18,906 nucleotides of DNA, from NCBI GenBank assembly GCA_964613155.1, contig CAZTHP010000055.1:1-18906 (forward strand). Reading direction: 5' to 3'. Below, piece after piece: positions 1 through 6,496 of the stretch. The translations under genes were made by a program, and so were the position numbers. Origin of the DNA: TWA4 sp964613155. GTDB lineage: Bacteria; Bacillota; Clostridia; Lachnospirales; Lachnospiraceae. The notes beneath the pieces were generated by a model. It saw only the letters and a list, made by a program, of their open reading frames with translations. It searched no databases and was not told the origin of the DNA. Position 1 is the first letter of the stretch, and each line of letters begins with the position of its first letter.

Positions 1-23
1 TTCGAAAATCGAACGCCATTCAT

Positions 24-45
24 CCCACGACCTAAAGGTCATGGG
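24..45. mobile_element. Hairpin resembling an IS200/IS605-family end (partial, at window edge)
   Basis: Two 9-base arms (24-32 and 37-45) flank a TAAA loop and pair with one mismatch (CCCACGACC against GGTCATGGG). A GTTTTCTGGCTAAA-type stretch follows. This arrangement resembles subterminal hairpins of IS200/IS605 elements that carry tnpB. No transposase or tnpB reading frame lies inside the window, so this is either the edge of an element beginning to the left or a relic. The family assignment rests on recalled resemblance and is tentative. Confidence 0.4.
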
Positions 46-123
46 TTTTCTGGCTAAATATTATAAATGGAATACTATAGAAAGTCCAGTATCGAATCCC
101 CTTCGTAATAAATCCAAAAATCC

Positions 124-186
124 TTCAATGGAAAGTTTCTCCTGACGGAAATGATGATGAAACATCATTCAACGGAAATTGTCTCC
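124..186. repeat. Imperfect 19-bp direct repeat around a small hairpin
   Basis: TTCAATGGAAAGTTTCTCC at 124-142 is repeated as TTCAACGGAAATTGTCTCC at 168-186 (16 of 19 identical). Between them AATGATG and CATCATT can pair. No gene is visible in 1-233. Confidence 0.4.
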
Positions 187-233
187 CAAAGCAAAAGAGG
201 AAGAAAAAGATTTGGAGAGGTTTAGTAGCTTTC

Positions 234-296
234 AAAAAAGGCAGCGAGGATTTTTCACGTTGGAAGTCTATTTCTTCCATTCCTCACTGCCTTTTT
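234..296 (-). terminator. Probable terminator of the first nrdD (may work in both directions)
   Basis: The arms at 234-250 (A-run, GGCAG, GAGGA) and 281-296 (TCCTC, CTGCC, T-run) pair with one C/A mismatch. An inner GGAAG/CTTCC helix (262-266 with 274-278) extends the hairpin. Read on the minus strand, the stem ends in GCCTTTTTT, a typical intrinsic terminator downstream of nrdD, which stops at 415. The plus strand also ends in CTTTTT. Confidence 0.75.
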
Positions 297-311
297 CATT
301 TTGTTTTCTAT

Positions 312-411
312 TTTCAGCTTCTGCAAGCCGTTTCGTTTACTGCGCTTTCAGCTTCTGCAAGCCGTTTCGTTTTTGCGCTTTCAGCTTCTGCGAGCCGTTT
401 TACTTACTTCC
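312..411. repeat. Three tandem 33-34 bp repeats in the 3' UTR of nrdD
   Basis: TTTCAG recurs at 312, 346 and 379. Each time it is followed by CTTCTGC(A/G)AGCCGTTT and then a CGTTT...GCGC-type tail, giving units of 34 and 33 bases plus a diverging third copy. Each unit contains a small GCTT-CTGC-AAGC hairpin. The array lies exactly between the nrdD stop codon (415) and its terminator (234-296). Small plus-strand frames across it are by-products of the repeats. Confidence 0.85.
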
Positions 412-414
412 TTA

Positions 415-2814
415 TTAACAGCTGACATGATCGACATATTTTTTAATATTCGAAGCATTGGCAAAACGGTGCATACCATCTTGATCCAGGACAACCAGTG
501 TCGGTGCCTGTCTCACACCAAATTTTTCAGTTAATTCCGGATGCTGCGATGCATCTACAATCTGATAATCCATTCCCTGCAAAAATGTTTTCGCTACTTT
601 GCAATTAGGACAAGTATCTGTTACAAACAACAACCGGTCTGTCATCGTTGTACTGGTATTTACCTGCACCGCGATTTCTTCCTGTGCCGCTGTTTCTTCC
701 TGTTCCGCTGTTTCTGCCGTGTCATATCCCCGTTTTAAGCTGGACTGCATCGGGTCATACGTCACACGATCCTGAAATTCCTGTATTTTTCCTTCGTTCC
801 AATTCTGTACCGGGCGATAATATCCGGTAATCCGCGAATAAATCTCTGTTTTTTCCTTGCAGATCGGGCAAATTCCGGTTTCTCCGCTGATATAACCATG
901 ATTTTTGCAAACGGAATATGTCGGAGAAATTGTATAATACGGTAATTTATAATTAGAAGCGATCGTGCGCACCAATTTTGCTGCGGCTTTCCAATCCGGC
1001 AAACGTTCTCCCAGAAAAGCATGGAAAACCGTTCCAGAGGTATAGCGAGTCTGGAGATCATCCTGCACGTCTAGTGCATCAAAAATATCAGCTGTACAGC
1101 CAACTGGCAAATGAGAGCTGTTGGTGTAATACGGTGTTTCTGCATGATCACCGGCTGTTATAATATCCGGATAACGCTCTTTATCGTGCTTTGCCAAACG
1201 ATAAGTAGTCGATTCTGCCGGCGTTGCCTCTAGATTGTACAGATCGCCATATAATTCTTGATAGTCTGATAAACGTTCCCGCATATGATCCAGAACTTCT
1301 GCTGTGAATTTCTGGCAGGATTTCTGTGTCATATCTTCCCGAATCCATTTCGCATTTAATCCCACTTCATTCATCCCGATCAAGCCGATGGTCGAAAAAT
1401 GATTCTGGAAGGTTCCCAGATAATGCTTGGTATACGGATATAAACCAGCATCGAGAAATTGGGAAATTACATCGCGTTTGATTTTTAAAGAGCGGGCAGA
1501 AATATCCATCAGTTCATCCAGGCGTTTGTAAAAATCTGCTTCGTCTTTTGCTAAATAAGCAATTCTGGGCATATTGATCGTTACAACACCCACAGAACCG
1601 GTACTTTCTCCTGAACCAAAGAAACCACCAGATTTTTTACGCAGTTCACGCAGATCAAGACGCAGACGGCAGCACATGCTTCGAACATCACTGGGCTGCA
1701 TATCGCTGTTGATGTAATTGGAAAAATACGGTGTTCCATATTTTGCAGTCATTTCAAATAAAAGGCGATTATTTTCCGTATCGGACCAGTCAAATTCGCG
1801 CGTGATCGAATACGTCGGAATCGGATACTGGAATCCACGTCCATTGTAATCTCCTTCCAGCATGGTTTCAATAAATGCTTTATTGACCATCGCCATTTCT
1901 TCCTTACAATCCTTGTAGCAGAAGTCCATTTCCTTGCCGCCAACGATTGCCGGAAGTTCTGCCAGATCATCCGGCACAGTCCAGTCCAGCGTAATATTCG
2001 TAAAAGGAGCCTGTGTTCCCCAGCGGCTGGGGGTATTAACCCCATATACAAAAGACTGGATGCACTGCAGAACCTGCTCATAACTGAGGTTGTCTGCTTT
2101 TACAAATGGTGCCAGATACGTATCAAAGGAAGAAAATGCCTGCGCGCCAGCCCATTCATTCTGCATCGTTCCCAGGAAATTGACCATCTGGTTACAAAGC
2201 ACTGAGAGATGCTTTGCCGGACCAGAGGTAATCTTGCCCGATACGCCGCCCAGACCTTCTAAAATCAGCTGCTTTAAAGACCAGCCTGCGCAATACCCTG
2301 TCAGCATTGACAGATCATGAATATGAATATCTGCATTGCGATGTGCCTGTGCGATTTCCTCATCATACACCTCAGACAGCCAATAATTTGCCGTGATCGC
2401 GCCGGAATTGCTCAAAATCAGACCGCCTACCGAATACGTAACAGTCGAATTTTCTTTTACACGCCAGTCTGCCACTTTCAGATAGCTGTCCACAACTTCT
2501 TTATAATTTAAGATGGAAGAATGCATATTGCGCATCTTCTCACGCTGTTTTCTGTAAAGAATATAGGATTTTGCCACTTTTGTATAACCAGCCTGCTCCA
2601 ATGTACGCTCCACACTGTCCTGGATTTCTTCTACGGAAATCTCACCATCATGAATGCTCTTTTGAAAATCAGCTGTTACACGCAATGCCAGCAGATTGAG
2701 AATCTCCTCATCAAAAAAACTTCCAGTTGCCACAAATGCTTTTTCAATGGCATCCCGAATTTTTCCAAGCTTAAATTCCGCAATCTCTCCATCCCTTTTC
2801 TGAACTTTCAACAT
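415..2814 (-). CDS. nrdD: Class III (anaerobic) ribonucleoside-triphosphate reductase with fused C-terminal redoxin domain
   Basis: This glycyl-radical enzyme reduces ribonucleoside triphosphates to dNTPs without oxygen after activation by NrdG. The 799 residues begin with an ATP-cone (about 2-90). Then come the catalytic barrel, with candidate cysteines C175 (GYCAGWS) and C381/C382 (SMCCRL), a zinc site (C636, H639, C649, C652) and the radical loop RITGYYRP with Gly664. Most NrdD proteins end soon after that loop. Here a Glu/Gln/Ala-rich linker (about 698-720) leads to a thioredoxin/glutaredoxin-like domain (about 722-799) with a CPNC motif (C735, C738) and a QAPT cis-Pro-like loop. This suggests a redoxin-dependent rather than formate-dependent enzyme carrying its reductant in cis (inference). 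The start ATG has GGGAGG ten bases upstream. A promoter, NrdR-like boxes and a leader hairpin precede it; a repeat array and a terminator follow. Confidence 0.96.
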   Translation of the reverse strand: MLKVQKRDGEIAEFKLGKIRDAIEKAFVATGSFFDEEILNLLALRVTADFQKSIHDGEISVEEIQDSVERTLEQAGYTKVAKSYILYRKQREKMRNMHSSILNYKEVVDSYLKVADWRVKENSTVTYSVGGLILSNSGAITANYWLSEVYDEEIAQAHRNADIHIHDLSMLTGYCAGWSLKQLILEGLGGVSGKITSGPAKHLSVLCNQMVNFLGTMQNEWAGAQAFSSFDTYLAPFVKADNLSYEQVLQCIQSFVYGVNTPSRWGTQAPFTNITLDWTVPDDLAELPAIVGGKEMDFCYKDCKEEMAMVNKAFIETMLEGDYNGRGFQYPIPTYSITREFDWSDTENNRLLFEMTAKYGTPYFSNYINSDMQPSDVRSMCCRLRLDLRELRKKSGGFFGSGESTGSVGVVTINMPRIAYLAKDEADFYKRLDELMDISARSLKIKRDVISQFLDAGLYPYTKHYLGTFQNHFSTIGLIGMNEVGLNAKWIREDMTQKSCQKFTAEVLDHMRERLSDYQELYGDLYNLEATPAESTTYRLAKHDKERYPDIITAGDHAETPYYTNSSHLPVGCTADIFDALDVQDDLQTRYTSGTVFHAFLGERLPDWKAAAKLVRTIASNYKLPYYTISPTYSVCKNHGYISGETGICPICKEKTEIYSRITGYYRPVQNWNEGKIQEFQDRVTYDPMQSSLKRGYDTAETAEQEETAAQEEIAVQVNTSTTMTDRLLFVTDTCPNCKVAKTFLQGMDYQIVDASQHPELTEKFGVRQAPTLVVLDQDGMHRFANASNIKKYVDHVSC
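658..711 (-). repeat. 18-bp in-frame tandem repeats encoding the NrdD linker
   Basis: Plus-strand units 676-693 and 694-711 (TTCTTCCTGTGCCGCTGT and TTCTTCCTGTTCCGCTGT) differ at one base. A diverged third copy lies at 658-675. They encode TAEQEE, TAAQEE and IAVQVN on the minus strand, forming a flexible acidic linker between the radical domain and the redoxin domain. The linker length could change by slippage without breaking frame. Confidence 0.75.
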
Positions 2815-2850
2815 TAACTTTCAGCCTCCCAGTCTTATAGAAAAATGTAG

Positions 2851-2881
2851 GACGGAGAGCTTTGAACGCTCCCCATCCGTC
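2851..2881 (-). promoter_or_regulatory. Hairpin at the predicted 5' end of the nrdD mRNA
   Basis: On the minus strand GACGGA, a four-base bulge and GAGC pair with GCTC and TCCGTC across a GTTCAAA loop. The predicted transcription start, about seven bases after the -10 box, falls at about 2880, so the stem would sit at the very 5' end of the message. A short T-run (ACATTTTTC) follows, so it could be an mRNA-stabilising stem or a weak attenuator. Confidence 0.5.
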
Positions 2882-2886
2882 TCTCC

Positions 2887-2915
2887 AGTATATCAGCGCC
2901 CAATTTCAGAGTCAA
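2887..2915 (-). promoter_or_regulatory. Sigma-A-type promoter of the redoxin-fused nrdD
   Basis: On the minus strand TTGACT (2910-2915) and TATACT (2887-2892) are separated by 17 bases, close to consensus. It lies just downstream of the NrdR-like boxes and upstream of a leader of about 65 bases. Confidence 0.75.
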
Positions 2916-2918
2916 CAA

Positions 2919-2951
2919 AAAAAGTACAATATATCCCATATTGTACTTTTT
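2919..2951 (-). terminator. AT-rich perfect inverted repeat, likely hflX terminator and part of the NrdR operator
   Basis: Arms of 14 bases (2919-2932 and 2938-2951, AAAAAGTACAATAT and its complement) flank a five-base loop. On the minus strand, downstream of hflX (stop 3018), the hairpin ends in a run of seven T's, as in an intrinsic terminator, although the stem is AT-rich. Its GTACAATAT core coincides with the proximal NrdR-like box. Confidence 0.55.
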
Positions 2952-2971
2952 AAATACGCTACATATTGTGC
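2924..2971 (-). promoter_or_regulatory. Pair of NrdR-box-like sites upstream of nrdD
   Basis: The distal box (2956-2971) reads GCACAATATGTAGCGT on the minus strand, 13 of 16 against the known consensus acaCwAtATaTwGtgt. The proximal box (2924-2939, plus-strand GTACAATATATCCCAT) is weaker, about 10 of 16. The linker is 16 bp, the three-turn spacing expected of NrdR box pairs and identical to the pair before the second nrdD. The pair lies upstream of the -35 box. The nrdR gene itself is not in the window. Confidence 0.6.
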
Positions 2972-3017
2972 ATTGACTTCAATCAAATTCTGTGTAGAAC
3001 GTACATCTGTTTTTTCT

Positions 3018-4259
3018 TTAGTCGTATAACTGCCCTAAAAATCGAGCCGGTATATAACCCGTTACCAGGACACCATCTTCATTATATTCTTCCGTCAGAA
3101 GCTGCCCATATTGGCGTATCAGCTGTACTTTCCCAACTTTTTCATATGGAAATAATTTTTCCACGAAAACGCTTTGTGCGCGAAGCTGCTGAAGAATCCC
3201 CTCCTGCAGCTGTTCGATACCTTGTCCGCTTACGGCGGAAATCGTAAAGACCGCATCTGCTCGTGAATCCTGATAACGCTGCTCCGGGTCTGCCAGATCC
3301 ATTTTATTAAAAATTGTAATCACCGGCTTATCCGTGATCCCCAATTCTCGTAATGTATCGTATACAACATACATGTGCAGATCCATCTGCGGATCCGATG
3401 CGTCTACCACATGCAGGATCAAATCCGCATAACGAGTTTCTTCCAATGTACTGCGAAAGGCCTCAATCAAATGGTGCGGCAGTTTATTAATAAAACCAAC
3501 GGTGTCTGACAGCAGCAACTTCTGCCCTTCTTCCATCTCCATCGTGCGGATTGCCGGATCCAGTGTCGCAAACAGCTGATCCTGCGCCAGAACCCCTGCA
3601 CCCGTCAAACGATTAAATAAGGTAGACTTTCCTGCATTTGTATAGCCCACAATCGCTGCCATCGGCAGCATCGAACCACTTCGTTTCTGTCTGGTGACAT
3701 CCCGATGCCGGATTACATCTTTTAATTCCGCTTTCAGAACACTGATCCGCTCATGAATGTAGCGGCGATCAATTTCCAATTTCTTTTCACCAGGACCTCT
3801 CGTGCCAATTCCGCCGCCCAAACGCGACAAACTGGAACGAAGACCGACCAGACGGGCTGCCCGATATTTCAGCTGCGCCAACTCTACCTGAATCTTTCCT
3901 TCATGCGTTGAAGCATGACTTGCAAAAATATCCAGAATCACCAACGTGCGATCCATGACCTTTGTCTGCAGTGCATCTTCCAAATTGCGCAGCTGCGCTG
4001 GAGAAAGCTCATCATCACAGACGATTCCATCTGCATGTGTCTGATAGATCAATTCGATCAGCTCATTCAGCTTACCCGTTCCCAGATATGTCCCCGGATG
4101 AATCTGTTCCCGGTTCTGGATCAAACGTCCAACCGTCATCCCACCAGCTGTATCCACCAATTCCTCTAGTTCATCCAGAGAATGAGAGGCAAATTCTGCG
4201 GAACCCGTGCACACGGTCACCAGAATCAATCTTTCTACTTGTTGTTTCGTTGTTATCAT
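3018..4259 (-). CDS. hflX: GTPase HflX, ribosome-associated
   Basis: HflX is a ribosome-binding GTPase of the Obg/HflX superfamily, linked in other bacteria to ribosome splitting and rescue under stress. The 413 residues show the HflX N-terminal domain (about 10-110, with the GTGKLNEL stretch near 60), the HflX signature GGGIGTRGPGEKKLE (about 148-162) and a GTPase domain with G1 GYTNAGKS (205-212), G3 DTVGF (252-256) and G4 NKMD (318-321), then a short C-terminal domain. Length is normal for the family. AATAGGTAAAAG lies just before the ATG. It stands in the same direction as the TPR gene but 233 bases from it, so it may have its own promoter: a minus-strand TTGACA lies at 4314-4319, though no good -10 was found at the right distance. 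Confidence 0.95.
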   Translation of the reverse strand: MITTKQQVERLILVTVCTGSAEFASHSLDELEELVDTAGGMTVGRLIQNREQIHPGTYLGTGKLNELIELIYQTHADGIVCDDELSPAQLRNLEDALQTKVMDRTLVILDIFASHASTHEGKIQVELAQLKYRAARLVGLRSSLSRLGGGIGTRGPGEKKLEIDRRYIHERISVLKAELKDVIRHRDVTRQKRSGSMLPMAAIVGYTNAGKSTLFNRLTGAGVLAQDQLFATLDPAIRTMEMEEGQKLLLSDTVGFINKLPHHLIEAFRSTLEETRYADLILHVVDASDPQMDLHMYVVYDTLRELGITDKPVITIFNKMDLADPEQRYQDSRADAVFTISAVSGQGIEQLQEGILQQLRAQSVFVEKLFPYEKVGKVQLIRQYGQLLTEEYNEDGVLVTGYIPARFLGQLYD

Positions 4260-4343
4260 TCTTTTACCTATTTTTCTAGTGATTTTAACTCAATTACTTG
4301 TTAACGTTTTTCTTGTCAAACGCTTTTCTACTACTTAAAGCTG

Positions 4344-4491
4344 TACTTTGTCGCAGATTCCTTTCCACAATTTCCTACCGCTTACTTTTACTCTTACTTT
4401 ACGTTTCCTGTTACTTTACTTTTATTAGCAGTCTACATTTTTCTACTTTACATCTTCTATTACTTTACTATTACTAATACTTCTCGTTTCC
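4344..4491. repeat. Degenerate 49-bp minisatellite between the TPR gene and hflX
   Basis: The motif TTACTTTAC (or CTACTTTAC) occurs at 4394, 4411, 4443 and 4460, giving offsets 17, 32 and 17, that is, two copies of a 49-base unit with two motifs each. A weaker earlier copy starts near 4344. The stretch is strongly pyrimidine-biased on the plus strand. It lies in the 3' region of the TPR gene. No reading frame of interest is seen in 4260-4492. Confidence 0.6.
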
Positions 4492-4492
4492 T

Positions 4493-5734
4493 TCAGCGGA
4501 TTCGTTCCTTTAAAAATGTCCTTTCTTTTTCACTTTCGCTGCTTTTGCCATAACGAGCCTCATATTGTGTTAAAGCATTCAATGCTTCCTCGTAATCTCC
4601 ACAAGCTTCCTGTGCAGAAACCAGATTATAATACAATCCCTTTCCCTCCTCCTCGGAACAAGATTTGATTCCCTGCTCCAAATACGTAAGGGCTTCTTTT
4701 CCCTGTCCTCTCCGGATAAAATAACGGGCGATCCGATTGTACGCAGCTGCTTCCACATGTTCTCCCGAAACATCCTTCAAATAAATCGACAATGCATTTC
4801 CATAGTCGGCATTTCCTTCATAAGCTAATGCCAAATAAAACTGCGCTTTGTCATCTTTTTCTAAGGTAGCGGAAGAAAGCAAAGAAATCGCCTGCTCATA
4901 ATCACCGCATGCATATGCGATCATTCCCTGATATCGACGCACATCCTGCTCCGAACCACACTGCGAAGTATCGACATATCCTGCTTCTTGTGCCAATTTC
5001 AGATAAGCTGTCCCATCTTCCTTCCAGCCTGCTGCATTCATACTGTCATAGATATTCCAGAACAGATCATAGCCATTGCCTTTCATCTTAACAGCTGCAT
5101 CAAAATCCGCTTTCGCTTCTTTTTTCTTTCCTAATAGACAATACACCGCACCGCGCTGATACCGCAGCAGTGCCTGATCGCCTTCCAGCTCCAAAAGAGA
5201 ACTGTAGGTCTGTGCTGCCGCCTCATAATCCTCCAAAGCCATTTCCGCATCCGCGCGATACCACAAAATATCATACTCCGTCTGGTCTACACGCAGTCCC
5301 GCATAGTCCAGCGCCTGATTAAAATAATCGATCGCCGCTTCATAATCTTCTGTACCAGCAGCTGCAATTCCCAGTCCCCGATACGCCTCCTGATTTTCCT
5401 TCTCCAGATTCAACGTCAGCTGAAACTGTTTTTGCGCATCTTCATAAGCACCAGTTCCCAAATACGCCATTCCCAGATAATAGTAGTTATCCGCAGACAT
5501 ATTATCCGCCAGAATTGCATTTTTAAAACAAGTCTGCGCCTCTGCATACTCGCCTTTTTCACAAAAAGCAAGCCCTTTTCGCACCTGCGCGCCCTGATTC
5601 CATCCATAAAATCCAATTCCCAGTACGAAAGCAACCGCACATACACCTGCAAAAATCTTTCCATTTCTGCTTTTAAAAAACGAAATCACCTGCTTTTTCT
5701 TCTTTTTCAAGGTTTCTTTCTTATCAACCGGCAT
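4493..5734 (-). CDS. Membrane-anchored tetratricopeptide-repeat protein
   Basis: The protein has a lysine-rich N-terminus (residues 5-14), one membrane helix (about 27-44, FAGVCAVAFVLGIGFYG) and then about nine TPR-like helical pairs with the usual pattern (GEYAEAQTCFKNAI, YYLGMAYLGTGAYEDAQ, YRGLGIAAAGTEDYEAA). TPR arrays are protein-binding scaffolds; partner and role cannot be read from the sequence. The N-in topology places the repeats outside the membrane. The frame opens earlier with ATGATG at 5767, but the ATG at 5734 has AGGCGGGTGG just upstream and is preferred; the longer form adds 11 residues. It follows dut, whose stop lies at 5776, so the two are very probably co-transcribed. Confidence 0.88.
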   Translation of the reverse strand: MPVDKKETLKKKKKQVISFFKSRNGKIFAGVCAVAFVLGIGFYGWNQGAQVRKGLAFCEKGEYAEAQTCFKNAILADNMSADNYYYLGMAYLGTGAYEDAQKQFQLTLNLEKENQEAYRGLGIAAAGTEDYEAAIDYFNQALDYAGLRVDQTEYDILWYRADAEMALEDYEAAAQTYSSLLELEGDQALLRYQRGAVYCLLGKKKEAKADFDAAVKMKGNGYDLFWNIYDSMNAAGWKEDGTAYLKLAQEAGYVDTSQCGSEQDVRRYQGMIAYACGDYEQAISLLSSATLEKDDKAQFYLALAYEGNADYGNALSIYLKDVSGEHVEAAAYNRIARYFIRRGQGKEALTYLEQGIKSCSEEEGKGLYYNLVSAQEACGDYEEALNALTQYEARYGKSSESEKERTFLKERIR

Positions 5735-5775
5735 ACAGCCACCCGCCTTTCTCTCCGGAAACATCATAAAATCGT

Positions 5776-6213
5776 TTACTGAATCCCGGTTGTTCCAAAA
5801 CCGCCCCGGTCTGCTCCTTCTAAACGATCCGTTTCTTCAAAGACCAGTACCGGCTGATTTTTCATAATCCGAAACTGACAAATTCGGTCATTTTTATGAA
5901 TCTCTGTATCCCGAACTGCTAAAGCCGGAAAACGCCATTCATCATTGTCACCACAATAACTGCAGTCGATCACACCCATGTGATTCGTCTGAATCAGCCC
6001 GAAATTCTTATAAGTGCTGCTGCGCGGTACCACATGCGCCTCATATCCCTGCGGCAGCTGCATCGCAACACCCAGGCGGATCAACTTAAATTCCCCTTTT
6101 TTCAAAACCACATCCTCTGCTGCCCGTAGATCAATCCAATCGGACTTTCCATCGATATAGGTTAATTTTTCAATCTCATCGGTAAAATACTTTATCTTAA
6201 TTGTCTCTGTCAT
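5776..6213 (-). CDS. dut: dUTP diphosphatase (dUTPase)
   Basis: dUTPase hydrolyses dUTP to dUMP and diphosphate, keeping uracil out of DNA and supplying dUMP for dTMP synthesis. The 145 residues show the trimeric dUTPase motifs in order: DLRAAED (motif 1), PRSS (2), GVIDCSYCGDNDEW (3), NDRICQFRI (4) and the Gly-rich C-terminal RGGFGTTG (5). Motif 3 is Cys-rich compared with the more common GVIDxxYxGE form but keeps the catalytic Asp and Tyr. Length is normal. It heads a two-gene unit with the TPR protein. Its neighbour nrdG shares a promoter motif with it, which fits a common role in dNTP metabolism. Confidence 0.93.
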   Translation of the reverse strand: MTETIKIKYFTDEIEKLTYIDGKSDWIDLRAAEDVVLKKGEFKLIRLGVAMQLPQGYEAHVVPRSSTYKNFGLIQTNHMGVIDCSYCGDNDEWRFPALAVRDTEIHKNDRICQFRIMKNQPVLVFEETDRLEGADRGGFGTTGIQ

Positions 6214-6243
6214 CTTTCTCTTACTCTTTCTATTTCTATTCGT

Positions 6244-6272
6244 TTTATAACACCAAGCTCAAAAGGTCTAAA
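6244..6272 (-). promoter_or_regulatory. Probable dut promoter with AAGNTC direct repeats
   Basis: On the minus strand TTTAGA (6267-6272) and TATAAA (6244-6249) are 17 bases apart. Plus-strand AAGCTCAA and AAGGTCTA (6255-6270) lie within the spacer and -35 and match the tandem AAGGTCAA pair in the nrdG promoter. The ribosome binding site of dut (AAGAGAAAG) is weak. Confidence 0.5.
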
Positions 6273-6304
6273 ACCACATGATTTTACTCATAAGTGATTG
6301 AAGA

Positions 6305-6387
6305 TCCTTGGACAGGATTGTGGGAGTGCAAAGCACGGAACAATCCGTAGGCATCATTGTTGGTGGCTTTTGAGCCCAACATTTTTT
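6305..6387 (+). ncRNA. Candidate structured small RNA ending in a terminator, family unknown
   Basis: GGATTGT (6315-6321) pairs with ACAATCC (6340-6346), enclosing a purine-rich internal loop and an inner GTGC-AAA-GCAC hairpin (6326-6336). A strong terminator follows (6359-6387). An upstream ATCCT (about 6304-6308) could alternatively pair with AGGAT (6314-6318), which would break the first stem, so switching is conceivable. No clear promoter or reading frame is visible. The structure is seen in the sequence; that it is expressed is inference. Confidence 0.4.
6359..6387 (+). terminator. Intrinsic terminator, plus strand, between dut and nrdG
   Basis: GTTGG-T-GGC (6359-6367) pairs with GCCCAAC (6374-6380) around a TTTTGA loop and is followed by ATTTTTT. 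It points in the plus direction although both flanking genes are on the minus strand, so it implies a small plus-strand transcript. Confidence 0.65.
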
Positions 6388-6428
6388 ATAATTTATACTA
6401 TCATGTCAGAAGCTGCCTGCGTGAACTA

Positions 6429-6482
6429 CCCATTGTCTAAAGCCAGTGGGATTGCGGTAGCCACCTTTTCAAAAAGCAATCC
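6429..6482. other. Clustered inverted repeats downstream of nrdG, possible IS200/IS605 relic
   Basis: GGATTGC (6449-6455) pairs with GCAATCC (6476-6482) and encloses two mini-hairpins (GGT-AGCC-ACC and TTTTCAAAAA), a three-way-junction shape. Next to it CCCATTG (6429-6435) pairs with CAGTGGG (6444-6450). The plus-strand frame reads LSKASGIAVATF here, which recalls the C-terminal tail of some TnpB proteins; no transposase remains. Either a decayed element or a structured 3' UTR of nrdG. Confidence 0.3.
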
Positions 6483-6496
6483 TTCTCAGAAAACGA

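Noticed and set aside
179..418. Plus-strand reading frame of 79 residues
   Set aside because: It runs through the terminator and the 33-34 bp repeats, is Phe/Cys-rich and has no supporting ribosome binding site.
5735..5767. Start of the TPR protein at the ATGATG near 5767
   Set aside because: No ribosome binding site precedes it, whereas ATG 5734 has AGGCGGGTGG at a suitable distance; not fully excluded because the upstream site could act by coupling with dut.
6429..6482. tRNA gene suggested by the cloverleaf-like fold
   Set aside because: Stem lengths, the absence of a TTCRA loop and a CCA-type acceptor, and the small size do not fit a tRNA.
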